NCBI RefSeq assembly: GCF_019059575.1
Contig: NW_024881573.1
Span: 124,001 to 188,000 of the forward strand
DNA: 64,000 nucleotides
Origin: Amphibalanus amphitrite
Taxonomy: Eukaryota; Arthropoda; Thecostraca; Balanomorpha; Balanidae
Direction of reading: 5' to 3'
The position numbers were made by a program, and so were the translations under genes. Below the pieces are notes generated by a model. It was not told where the DNA came from. It made no database searches and saw only the letters and a list, made by a program, of their open reading frames with translations. Each line of letters starts with the position of its first letter. Positions within the stretch are counted from its first letter, which is position 1. Below are positions 42,793 through 53,876 of the stretch, piece by piece.

Positions 42793-42871
42793 AAGAGCTT
42801 CGGTCCATGACGTAAACTTATCGTTGGCATACAGTAAAATACATACCAAACTCGGCCTAGATAACACCTGG

Positions 42872-43132
42872 TGTTTAGGCGATGCCATTATTCCTGCCAT
42901 GAGTGTTTTCTCGAGTGAAAAGTGTATTTTCCCGAGTGAGAGGTTTGTTAAAACACAGTGTATGTTATGGGCGCACGAGTTATGCTTTTTCGGTGACATA
43001 TTTTGGGAAGAAATAAAGGATTCGAAAGGGTTTTGGAATCAAAAAAGGACTTTCATTTTATGTAGTAAAAATGGAATATTAAAACAATTATTCTATTTAA
43101 TCGCCGCCGCCGCCGCCGACGTCGCCAGAACA
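42872..43132 (+). repeat. BEL element 2, 5' LTR
   Basis: 261 bp, starts TGTTTAGGCGATGCC, ends GTCGCCAGAACA, with a (CCG)n stretch near the end. It differs from the 3' LTR pieces at about four positions. Confidence 0.92.
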
Positions 43133-43177
43133 CCTGGTCCTCCGGGCCGGATCCTAGGAATCCAAGATTGAATTAAG

Positions 43178-45419
43178 ATGGAAAAACTACGAAAAGAAGT
43201 AAGGGTAAAGAAGGCCCTGTATACCCGCAGTCTGACTTCTTTGGACAGGTTAGTAGAAGAGAGAGCAGCTGAGATAGAGATCAGTTTATGTAGGTATTGA
43301 TAGTGTTAAGGAGAAAAAGGCGTCTTTGAGTGCAAGCTACGAAAAACTGCTGACAGCTATTGGTGAAGATGAGTTCGAAACCGAAATGGACAGCTATACC
43401 GAACTGGAGTCACTTGAACGGGCAAGCCTCAGTCAAGCCAGGCAGCTACTGAGCAACAGCAGAGAGACTACGCCCGTCGAGCCCCCACCGCAAACATACC
43501 ATCAGCATCTAGAGAAAATCGAAATTCCAACTTTCCATGGAGACCCGCGTCGTTATCCGGAATTCATCGCAGGCCGCAGCGGCCGCAGCCTTTAACGTGT
43601 TCATAGACGGAAACACAAGCATGAATGTGATGGAGAAAATGCTGCGACTGAAAGGGAAACTGCGTGGCCCCGCACTACAAGCGGTAGGAAGCCTGGGGTT
43701 CACGGAAAACGAATATAGGTCGGCTCTGGCAATACTTGAACAACGGTTCGGTGGCCGAGATCGCCTCGTTCAAGAGAGCCTGCGCGGACTTCATCAGCTC
43801 TCAGTGGTGACTGGCGAAGCAGCTGCCCTTAGAGCGTTTGCTGATGGAGTGACATCTATAACAAAACAGCTGCAGAGTCTAGAGGATACGGACAACATAA
43901 AATCCGACACCCTTTTTCGTGAAGTTATTGGAAAGCTGCCAGCTAAGGAGCGGGATGCGTTTTTTGAGGAGTGTTTCATAAACGCTTGGCCGCAAAATCT
44001 GGGGCCGGATTCACGTCGATCATTTTCGTAAGAATTTTCTTAAGTTTGACCTACTTCTTAAGTAAATTTTTTTAATCACGTGAACTACGTCGATAAAAAC
44101 TTGAGAAGTGTCGACGTGAATACCAAATTATACTTACGGAAGAAAAGCGACTTACGAAGTCGACGTGAATACGGCCCCTGCTGTCTCTCGAGCCGTGGCT
44201 GCAACGCCGGGCTGCGGTACACTGCATGAGTGCCGAGTACGCCAAGAACGGTCCTCATGTGAAGCCGAGTCGGCACACCAAAACAGGAGAACAAGGCAGC
44301 GGTTCAGCAATGCCCGCAAGAACCTTTGCTACCAAGAGAGCCGCCGAGTGTTGCGTCTGTAGACAGGGCTGCCGCGCCCTGGAGCACTGTCCTGCATTTT
44401 TTAATGCGGACTTAAACACTCGATGGGAGATCGTGAAAAGAGAAGGACTCTGTTTCACCTGTCTCCGTCGAGGACATCGGACGGCAGACTGCGACAGAAG
44501 AGGCCGCTGCGTCTGCGGAAGGGTCCATCACCAATCACTGTGCGGCCGAGAGGGAGCCAGCGCCAGCGCTTCTCAGCCGCCACCGCCGCCGCCGCCGCCG
44601 CCGCCGAGGGTGACAACCACCGGTGGACTGCACCGCTGCGCCCGGCGCCGTGTAGCCCTGCGCACGCTGCCCGTGATGGTGAACCTCGGTGAACGGCAGA
44701 TGCTCGTGAATGCCTTCCTGGACGGCGGATCCGACACAAGTTACATCCGAGAAGACGTGGCGCACGCGCTGGGAGCTATCTGGAACGAAGAAAATCTTCA
44801 GATTGCAACTCTGGGAGGAGCTGTCATGAACCAAAAGACAACCGAAGTCAGCATCAGTGTCGGTACCGCCAATGACGGCAATGGCATCACAAGAATGCAA
44901 GCATGGACTCTTCCGGTCGTCTGCGAAGAGCTCGAGATGATTATCTGGGAAGATGACAAGGAGAAATGGAGCCATCTACAAGATATTGACTTCAAGAAAC
45001 CTGCTGACTCTGAAGTGGTTGACCTACTCATCGGTAGCGATTATCCAGAATTGCACGAAGTTCTGGAGCGCCGGACTGGCCTGCCGCACACTCCAGTGGC
45101 AGAGCGGACACCACTGGGCTGGGTCTGCGTGGGGCCCGTGGGGTCCACAGCTCCACCGCCAGCACGCCGGCCCCGTGTCGGAGCACGCGCTTCAGCCGTA
45201 GTAAACGAACAGGAGCTGCTCAGAAGATTTTGGGAAGTCGATGAACTGGTCACGACAAAGCATGAGACATTGTCAAATGAAGAAAAAATCGCTGAAGAAA
45301 AAGCCAGCCAGTCACTGAGATACGAAGCCGGTCGCTATGAGATCGGTATTCCATGGAAAGACGAGCGGCCAAGCTTGCCCGACAACAAGACGGTGGCGTT
45401 GGCACGACTCAGGTCTTAA
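43178..45419 (+). pseudogene. BEL element 2 Gag-protease region, broken
   Basis: Starts at ATG 43178 (M-E-K-L-R-K-E-V), shifts frame near 43285 and again near 43580, and is interrupted by a 176-bp MITE at 44002. The DUF1759 region lies at 43500-44000 (R-L-K-G-K-L-R-G-P-A). Two Cys/His clusters (C-V-C-R-Q-G-C and C-F-T-C-L-R-R-G-H) follow the MITE. The protease has F-L-D-G-G-S-D-T-S-Y-I (about 44716), the normal active-site form for BEL/Pao. A ten-residue proline run separates them. The frame ends at an in-frame TAA (45417) where relatives continue into Pol. Confidence 0.88.
44002..44177. mobile_element. 176-bp MITE with GGGCCGGATTCACGTCGA ends
   Basis: Inverted ends GGGCCGGATTCACGTCGA / TCGACGTGAATACGGCCC with a 3-bp CTG duplication (43999-44001, 44178-44180). 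Its removal rejoins the BEL Gag frame. Non-coding. Confidence 0.88.
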
Positions 45420-47540
45420 GAGAAAACTCTGAGCAAGAACCCAGAGCTGATGCGCAAGTACCAGGCCAAGATGGATGAAAACCTGACGAAGGGATACGTG
45501 CGCAAAGTCACAGAAGAAGACCGGATACAGCCAGCGTGGTACCTACCTCATTTTCCGGTTGTGCGTGAAGATAAGGAGACCACTAAAGTGCGAATCGTCA
45601 TGGACGCCGCGGCTCAACACGGCGGGCGCAGTATCAACACGGAGATGCTACCCGGGCCGAAACTGCAACAAGATATTGTTGATCTCTTGATCAAGTTCCG
45701 CGAAAAACCTTACGCCTTGATCGGCGACATCAAAGAAATGTTCAGCCAGATCAGCCTGGCAGACGAAGACCGCCGCTTCCATCGCTTCCTGTGGAGGAAT
45801 GTGGAAGAAACAGAAGAGCCTGCCGTATACGAAGCAGTCAGACTGGTGTTCGGTGACTGCGCTTCACCGTCCTTGGCCCAAAAGGTTTTGCTTCATCATG
45901 CTGAAATGATGCAAGAGAAGTATCCTAAGGCGGCCGAGGTGCTGAAGACGGGCATGTATGTAGACGACATCATGACTGGAGCCAACAGCGAGGCAGAAGC
46001 TGATGCGCTGCGGCTCGAGTTGACCGCTTGTCTACAGGAATGTGGTTTCTCTGTCCGGCGCTGGTGCTCAAACAGTCCCGCCGTCCTGAAAGATGTTCCC
46101 GTGGAAGATCAAGTGTGCAACTTTGGTCCAAAAGGAAACTCCCGACCACGAAGACGCTTGGAATACTGTGGGACGCAGAAAAGGACTCCTTCGTCTACAC
46201 ATTCAAGCCCATCGAAAACGTTAGCTTCACCAAGAGAGGGGTGCTATCGAAACTCGCCTCAGTATTCGATCCCCTAGGTCCACTATCACCCTTCGTAGTC
46301 CGAGCCAAGATCGGCCTTCAGATGTGCTGGCGTCAAGGTCTGGACTGGGACCAGCCGATGTCAGGCGACCTGTTGAAGTCGTGGAAGCACTGGATGGAAG
46401 AGCTACAACAGCTCCAACTGGGGCTGCCGCGCTGCTTTATGGAAAAAGAGACAGATGTGAGAGAGAAATCTGTTCACATACTCACAGACGCTTCAGAACA
46501 GGCGTATGGCGCTGTGGCTTTTTTTTTGTGCCCGACCCGGGCTTTTTGTCGTTAGTAGCATACATTCATACTGGGTTAGTACGCTATATACACGGCAGTG
46601 GTACGAATCGTTTTCGGCACCCGCTACGCGGGACAGCCTTGACCGCACGCTTCCTGTCACGCACCCCAGGTGGCACCGCACTGGTGCGCACGCTGGGGCT
46701 ATCCCGATTTCTCGGGCCCGGCAGGTCAGAGGGCTGCTCCGGGACATGAAGCGAGGCCGTGCCCTCGGGACATGTCACCGGACCGAAGGATCTGTTTAAA
46801 GGCGGATCAGGCCCGTGTACCTGCGGCCGGGGGCGCTGGCTGGCACAGCGGTAATCCCCACGACCGAGCGAACACTCCCCAGTTACTGCCATCTCCTGGG
46901 TAGGAGCCGGCCGAGGAAAACGCTGCCAGAGGTCAGCTTTGATCCAAGGACCTCCCACACCAATCGTGGACGCACTTGCCAACTGCGCCACAGGGGTGGT
47001 GCGATGGCGCTGTGGCTTACCTGCGCGTGGACTATGAAGATAGCACGACGAGTGTGTCCTTTGTGGCTGCCAAAACTCGGGTCACACCGTTACGGGCCGT
47101 CAGCATCCCTCGTTTGGAGCTTCTGGCGACCTGTCTCGGTCTACAGCTGAGCCAGAAGATCGCTATCTCCCTGCAGATCCCGACCGAACAGCACACGTTC
47201 TGGACCGACAGCATGACTACAGTCTGTACTGGATCCGTGGAGACTCAAGGCGCTACAAGTCATTCGTCGCGAACCGTGTGGGAGAAATTCAGTCAAAAAC
47301 CTGCCCGATGCAATGGCGGCACGTGCCCGGCAGGAAAAACAGCGCTGACGACTGTTCCCGCGGGATACACGCTTCGGAACTCACCTGCGACAGTCGCTGG
47401 ATCAGAGGGCCTCGGTTCTTACGAGAGCCGAAAGAAAACTGGCCAGTCACTCCTCTGACCACCCCATCGCCAGAAGCAATGGGGTGGAAGGAAAAGAGAG
47501 TGACCATGTCTTTTCCAGCCCGAAGCAGCCAGAAAAAATG
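45420..47540 (+). pseudogene. BEL element 2 reverse transcriptase and RNase H, broken
   Basis: RT begins L-M-R-K-Y-Q-A-K-M-D-E-N-L-T-K-G-Y and has V-M-D-A-A-A-Q, G-D-I-K-E-M-F and catalytic Y-V-D-D (about 45958). A frameshift follows near 46125. RNase H (H-I-L-T-D-A-S-E-Q-A-Y-G-A-V-A) is cut by the SINE at 46521 and resumes in the same frame at 47019. Two more frameshifts lie near 47250 and 47530. Confidence 0.88.
46521..47003 (-). mobile_element. tRNA-derived SINE (483 bp)
   Basis: Flanked by a perfect 15-bp duplication ATGGCGCTGTGGCTT (46506-46520, 47004-47018). On the minus strand it ends in a short poly-A and begins with a tRNA-like head containing box A TGGCGCAGTTGG and a weak box B GGTCCTTGGATC. 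The long 15-bp duplication and A tail indicate LINE-driven insertion. Frames read through it are not genes. Confidence 0.9.
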
Positions 47541-49554
47541 TGATCAGGGCTGAAGACTTTTCGTCTTGGACGCGACTGCTGGCTGTCACGGCATGGGTCC
47601 ACAGATTAATAAAAAACTGTAAAGCAGCCGCCGCCGACCGTAAAAGTGGCCCACTGACACTATCCGAGCTCCAGGTGGCAGAACGGTTGTGGATAAAACA
47701 GGCCCAAGAAGACTGTTTTCGAGAGGAACGCGAGTGTCTGGCAAGAGACAAACAAGTGCACCCAAGCAGCAAAATACGCGATATGCAGCCGTTCGTATCG
47801 GAAGATACCGTGCTGAGAGTGGGTGGCCGTCTGGCTGAGTCCAACTTGCCATATGATGCCAAACATCCCATCATTTTGCCGAGGCAGCACGCCGTGACAA
47901 CCTTGGTGATCCAAGAAGTACACGAGAGAACCCGTCACGCAGGAGTAAACCACGTCCTGGCTGACACAAGGACGCGGTTTTGGATCGTTAATGGGCGAGA
48001 GGCTGTAAAAACTTACGACAGAGGATGTCTCTTCTGCAACAAGCGGAGAGCTAAGCCGGCAACCCAGGTCATGGCGCCTTTACCGGGGTCTGGCGTCCGA
48101 GTACCTCTGCGGGCTTTCTCGCACTGCGGCATTGATCTTTTCGGCACATTCTTCACTAGAGTTAGCCGCAGAACCACAGCGAAACGCTACGGCTGCATCT
48201 TCACATGTTTGAGTTCGCGGGCAGTACATCTGGAGATGGTCAGCTCTTTGGAAGCTGATAGTTTTCTCCTGGCATTTTCAAGAATGACCGCTCGGCGCGG
48301 CCGCCCTCTTGAAGTTACAAGCGACAATGGAACCAACTTCATTCGTGCAGAAAAGGAGCTCGCCAGTCTGTTTCAGCCAGAGGACCGAGACAAGATAGCA
48401 GACGCCATGACTCGAACAGGAATCCGCTGGCACTGGAACCCGCCTCATGCTCCCCATCACGGCGGCGTGTTCGAATCATTGATCAAGTCAGCCAAACGGG
48501 CCATCAGGGCCATCATCGGTAACGCAATGCTCAGGGACGAGGAGCTCCAGACGGCACTCGCAGAAGTACAGAGTCTGCTGAACGCCCGACCACTGACCTA
48601 TACCAGCTCAGACAGCAGAGACCAGGGCTGGAGAAATGATTTCAGAGGTGGGGGGGACTAGGCCTCGAGGGGCCCTCAAGGAAAAGGGCCCCAAGTGTCT
48701 CAAAGGGCCCAAAATCATATTACCTTCCAAGGGCGGATCTAGGGAAACGTTTGGGAGGGGGTCACAAGTCGGCCGACATGCCGGGTCTGATGGATGAATT
48801 CTGACGACCGGGGGGGGGGGGGTAGGGAGCGAGTATGTCGAGATCAAATGACATTTGATCTTCGTCGTTTCTAAGATTAAGTTTTATCATTATTAGTCAC
48901 TCGGCTCAGTAGTTTCAGTTAGTGAAACCCACCTATACAGGGGCGTCGCTACGGATTTTTTACTGGGGGGGGGGGATCGACGTACTTAAAAACCCAGAAG
49001 TAGATATAGTTACCTCACTTTTAGCCTAATGCAATAGTAGCATATAGTCATGATCTCTCTTATTGACCTGTTAAGGAATCGGCGGCGCGAAGCGCCGCAA
49101 AAATTTGCAAAAAAAATTGTAAAAACACAGCTCTAAAACACAAACATTACAACCCTTATAGCATGCTATAAAAATATATAAAACCGTTTTGACTCCGGCG
49201 TTTTGACTCCGGCTTAGTACAAGCCGGAGTTCCTTCACAGTACACATATGAATTCCGATTCAATTTGACACGGTTGATGTTATTACATCAATATTGATTG
49301 GTGTATGGCGCCGAGAAAATTTGCAAAAGTATTTGTCAAAACACAGCTCCAAAACACAATTTTTACCACCCTTTGAGCATGGCAGTACAAACCGGAGTTC
49401 CTTCACAGTTACACATATGAGTTCTAATTCAATTTGTCACGGTTGATTGGTGTAATTACAGTCATGATTTCGTATTGACCAGTACGTACATGAATCGGCG
49501 GCGCGAAGCGCCGCGAAAAATTTGCAAAAAGATTTGTCAAAACACAGAGGGGGG

Positions 49555-50060
49555 CGGCCTCCTCTCTACAGAGGACCACCTCTCTACTGCGGGCCTCCTC
49601 TTTTCGCAAGGCCTCCTAACTACAGAAGGCCTCCTCTCTACAGAGGTCTTCCTCTCTACCGAGGGTCTCTCCCTTTCAGAGGGCCTCCTTTACAGAGGGC
49701 CTCCTCTCTTCAAAGAACCTCCTCTCTACAGAGGACCTCATCTCTGCAAAGGGCCTCCTCTCTTCAGAGGGCCTCCTCTCCACTGAGGCGCGAGTCCTCC
49801 TCTCTACAGAGGGCCTCCTCTCTACTGAGGAAGTCCTCCTCTCTACAGAGGGCCTCCTCTCTACAGCGGGTCTCCTCTCTACAGCGGGTCTCCTCTCTTC
49901 AGAGGGCCTTCTGCTTTCAGGCGGTCTCCTTTCCACAGAGGGCCTCCTCTCTATACAGGGCCTCCTCTCTACATAGAGCCTTCTCTCTACGGGGGGCCTC
50001 CTCTCTACAGAGGGCCTCCTACCTACTGAGGGCCTCCTCTCTACTGAGGAGTCAGAGGGG
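49555..50060. repeat. Minisatellite of an 18-bp unit, GGGCCTCCTCTCTACAGA
   Basis: About 28 imperfect copies, strongly pyrimidine-rich on the plus strand. Frames encoding repeated L-Q-R-A-S-S on one strand and V-E-R-R-P on the other follow from the repeat length being a multiple of three. Confidence 0.92.
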
Positions 50061-50799
50061 CCCTAGCGGTCAGACACAGGCACTAGCGGGCGGTTATTCA
50101 GGAAGTAAGAAGGAAGGAGAAGGAGGCCTCAGGAAGTAAGAAGGACCCTAGCTGTCAGGCTGGTCAGAGGGCCCTGAATGTCCTGATGTGATTTTTTGGA
50201 TTCCCGTGAATTTCTTACGCCTCCGACGTGATTTTGGCCCCCGTGGGCCTTCGGCGCCCCACGGGGGCCTCCTGAAACCCCAATGGGGGCGCCCCGTCCC
50301 CCCTTGGGTACGTCCCTGGGGCCCACACCGGTCTCCGAAGGTCCAAATTGCCTCTTGAATCTCATACTGTCCAGTGGCCCGATGGTCTTATGATGGCCTT
50401 TGAGGTTTCTCACCGGCTTCAGAGGGCTCACATCGACCTATGAGGATCCCGCGCTGGCCTCCGAGGGCGCAAAATGTAAGAAGGTAAGCATGCCGCGTAA
50501 GTAATGCATAAGTATTCCGGCATCTGAGGGACTCCGACTGCTTTTTGGGTGCCTACCGCCTCATACCGGTGAAATGAGGGTCCCTGACACCCTACCTGTC
50601 TCTGAAGGTCCCATTTCGACATTCGAGATCCTTATTTTGGGTCACAGCAGAGGCCATGCAGGCCATATATGCTCATGAGGCCATGCCGCATGAGCATATT
50701 AGCTCAGATGTGTTTGATAAGGCCCAATGCCGACGGTCATTTAGCAGCTTCTGATGGCCCCACGTCCTCTTTTGAAGGCACCTCAGGGGTCACCATAGG

Positions 50800-50965
50800 C
50801 CTGCCAGGGGCACCACCGGCCTCGCAGGGGCACCTTGGGCTGTCAGGGGCACCACAGTCCTGTCAGGGCCCAGGGGGCCCCAGCGACCTAGCAGGGGCAC
50901 CACAGGCCCGCCAGGGTTACCACAGTCCGGCCAGGGGCACCACAGGCCTGCCAGGGCCCAGGGGC
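50800..50965. repeat. Short degenerate repeat CAGGGGCACCACAGGCCTGC
   Basis: Six to eight imperfect copies of about 20 bp, inside the hAT element. Confidence 0.8.
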
Positions 50966-52296
50966 ACTAAAAATAAAATAAACAATATAAAAAACAAAGA
51001 TGGAAACACCGCATCACCAAAATTAAGTGGCCGAAATCCGTTGAGTTTTTAATTTTGGGTATAGGTAGGGGCACCATAAATTAAATTCATGACCATCCCC
51101 TTGGAGTTTTCCTGTATCATCCCCTGGTGCTCGCACGGTTGAGACAAAAACGAGTGAGATTCTGGCCTTCAATACGCCTTTTCACGCAACACGATCCAGA
51201 CAAAAACAAAGGTATTAGCTCAGATGTGTTTGATAGGTGATTTTGAGCATGCAAGACGGCGTCTATAACGCATTTAGGTATTCGGCTTTTGGAGGGGGGT
51301 CAACTGACCCTCTCAGACCATTTGGGGGTCATGACCCCGTGCCCCCCCCCCCCCAGGATCCGCCACTGAATTATTCATGCGTTGCTGTACATAGGAGGTA
51401 TGTGAAAGAAAAGTATGTCTAGCAAACACCTGTCGAATTTTCAACAGGCCCACTACTGGACCTGGACCACATGGACTCAATGAGGGCCCATGGCTCTCTG
51501 ATGGTTCACGGTCACCACGGAACCATTAAGGGCCCACTAGCTTGTGGTGGACTACGACTCGTTGAGATCTACTCACTGATATAGGGTTCCGATGCTTGGA
51601 ATGGGAGATTTAAAACACTAATACAGGCCAAAATGGCTGATTACTTTTTTAAACATAAGTCAGAAGGGCCCACTTTCGTTATATATTAGGTCCCCCCCAG
51701 GTCCCCCCCAGGAAATGGAATTAATGGGGCCCGGGGGGGACGGTCCCCCTCGGTCCCCCCCCGGTTTCTCCGGCCCTGGCAGAGACGACAGCCCGCTGAC
51801 GCCAAACCATTTTATCACTGGACAGCTGGGTGGCCCTCTCGCACCAGAGCTACCCGATCGGGAGGTGACGTGCCCCAGACGCCGCTGGCGGCACGTTCAG
51901 AAGGTCGTTAGCCAAACTTGGCGAAGATTCATTCGCGAAATGCTGCCAAACTTGAGCCGTCGTAGCAAGTGGACAAAAGTGCAGCCAGACATCAAAGAAG
52001 GCGATGTCGTGCTCGTCATGGACCCGGCCTCACCGCGCGGCTGTTGGCCTCTGGCGCGTGTGGAGCGCACCCATCCCGGCCGCGATGGTCATGTGCGCGT
52101 GGCCGAGATTCGTATGGGGCCTCGCAAATGCACCCGGCCGATCACACGCCTCTGTCCTCTGGAATTCGCCGCAGTGGACTAACGCATGAGCCGCCGTACG
52201 AGTCAGCTACTGCAGCCCATAAGGTGCACCACGGTCAGCTAGTGGAGTCAGCTGGTGGAGCCCAAGGTGCTCCACGGGGAGGGGAATGTTCAGGCG

Positions 52297-53632
52297 GGTG
52301 CACGTCAGAATAGCTAGTGACATTTGAGCTAGTGACTTTTGAACTAGTACAAAACAGCTAGTGCCTCAAAACAGCTAGTGACAAAACAGCTAGCGTCAAA
52401 ATAGCTAGTGAAGCAAAATAGCTAGTGCTTAGAAACAGCTAGTGACAAAACAGCTAGCGTCAAAGTAGCTAGTGAAGCATAAAGAGCTAGTGCCTCAAGA
52501 CAGCTAGTGACGAAATAGCTATCGTCAAAATAGCAATTTCGTTGGACCTCTGTTCCCTTCCCATTCACTTCGCTTCAAAAATGCAAGATATCTATGACTG
52601 TAAAGATGTATTTCCCGCGATATGCCATCTCTTTAATTCCCCGGTGCCCCGCTTCTAATTTGTTGTTTGTCCTAGGGATCCCGTCCTCTGCCCTCCTAGC
52701 ATTCCAAATAATTTTGTCAAACTACGGTGCTCTTCTGCTCCTTCTACCCGTGGGGACTCTTCGTCGGGAAAGAATCTATAATAGCTGCTCTACGAATAAG
52801 CTATTTTGCTTATTAGCTATTAGTCGACGCTAGCGATTTCTATAGCTACATGGGCGTAGGAACGGCTGGAACATTGTGGGTGCATGGGTGCAGAAATCCA
52901 GCCATGGCCGGTGAAGCCGGGGGGCGGGGAAGGGGGTAGGGAGCGGCATCCGAGCGGAGGCTCCTTGTGAGCTTTGAGGGTGTACCGTGTCGAAAAGGTA
53001 CCTACCGATGATAAGTGTATTTAGAAGCGTTGATAATGTCAATATTGACTACCGCAAAGAGTACCTAAATGCGGCTAACTTAGCCATTTTCGAAGATAGG
53101 TATCGGGCTAAAACTTTTGACAGTGGGTCATCGGTAGGTATGTGTTCAATCACATGTGTTCCGTTGCTTCCTTTTTTACTTGAGTGATGGTCTTCAAAAC
53201 GCAGTTCCTACGTTTTGAAGACCATCACAGAAGCAAACGCTTCTAAAGGTGGAAAGTGGGCAAAATATCCTGAATTTGTTGTGCTGCATGGGAAGTAGTG
53301 TTGATGAGAAAAGGGGTTTTTGTTCCAGATTATTGTGGGTGCAGAATACATTGTCTGCACCCACTGGAGAATTATTGTGGGTGCAACTGCACCCACTGCA
53401 CCCATGGTTCCTACGCTTATGACTAGCTATAATGAAGCACTAGCTATTTTGCTTTACTAGCTATATTGACGCTAGCTGTTTAGTCACTAGCTGATTTAAT
53501 GCACTAGCTATTTTGCATTACTAGCTATTTTGGCGCTAGCTGTGTTGTCACTAGCTGTTTTGAAGCATAGCTCTTTTGTACTAGCTCAAAAGTCACTAGC
53601 TCAATAGTCACTAGCTGTTTTGACGTGGACCC
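52297..53632. mobile_element. Fold-back type element with 9-bp duplication and AGCTAGTGAC arrays
   Basis: A 9-bp duplication GTTCAGGCG (52288-52296, 53633-53641) flanks ends GGTGCACGTCAGAATAGCTA and its imperfect inverse (rightmost bases CACTAGCTGTTTTGACGTGG ACCC). About 240 bp at the left and 200 bp at the right consist of repeated AGCTAGTGAC / GTCACTAGCT words. A 9-bp duplication suits Mutator-like or Merlin elements. A second inverted-ended segment lies inside. No transposase. Confidence 0.8.
52851..53423. mobile_element. Nested segment with CATGGGCGTAGGAACG ends
   Basis: Ends CATGGGCGTAGGAAC and the inverse GTTCCTACGCTTATG match with two or three differences. GTGGGTGCA words repeat near both ends, and an 18-bp perfect stem lies at 53184-53228. 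The target duplication is unclear. Confidence 0.5.
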
Positions 53633-53876
53633 GTTCAGGCGATGCCATTATTCCTGCCATGAGTGTTTTCTCGAGTGAAAAGTGTATTTTCCCGAGTGAG
53701 AGGTTTGTTAAAACACATTATTGTCACTTGCACGGGCCGATCACTAGGTGATTACCGTCATTTAGGAGGGCGGCTCAAACTCTGTATTGCCCTCAAAATA
53801 AAAGCTGTCGGGCCAATAATGGTCATTATCCGCCCGACAGGTCATTAGCGCCCGACAGCTCAAATATGTTCAAATA

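Larger units (their letters stand above)
48623..51778. mobile_element. hAT-type element (3.2 kb), no transposase found
   Basis: Inverted ends CAGGGCTGGAGAAA / TTTCTCCGGCCCTG (13 of 14 match) with a perfect 8-bp duplication GCAGAGAC (48615-48622, 51779-51786). The interior holds G runs, GC-rich GGCGGCGCGAAGCGCCGC repeats near 49080 and 49495, and two minisatellites. No hAT transposase or dimerisation motif is visible, so it is non-autonomous. Confidence 0.9.
47540..52182 (+). pseudogene. BEL element 2 integrase, interrupted by a hAT element
   Basis: The zinc region (H-A-G-V, C-L-F-C-N-K-R-R-A) and catalytic core (C-G-I-D-L-F-G, T-S-D-N-G-T-N, G-G-V-F-E-S-L) lie in 47540-48622. The hAT element follows, and the frame resumes at 51787 with L-T-P-N-H-F-I-T-G and the DUF5641 domain (D-I-K-E-G-D-V-V-L-V-M), ending at 52182. 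The 3164 bp removed by subtracting the hAT plus one target copy gives exactly the frame change observed. A purine tract GGGGAGGGGAA precedes the 3' LTR at 52287. Confidence 0.9.

Noticed and set aside
46584..46991. A 135-aa open frame on the minus strand
   Set aside because: Lies wholly inside the tRNA-derived SINE bounded by a 15-bp duplication.
49522..50139. A 205-aa L-Q-R-A-S-S repeat protein
   Set aside because: Translation of an 18-bp minisatellite inside a non-autonomous hAT element; both strands are open and no start context or homology is visible.
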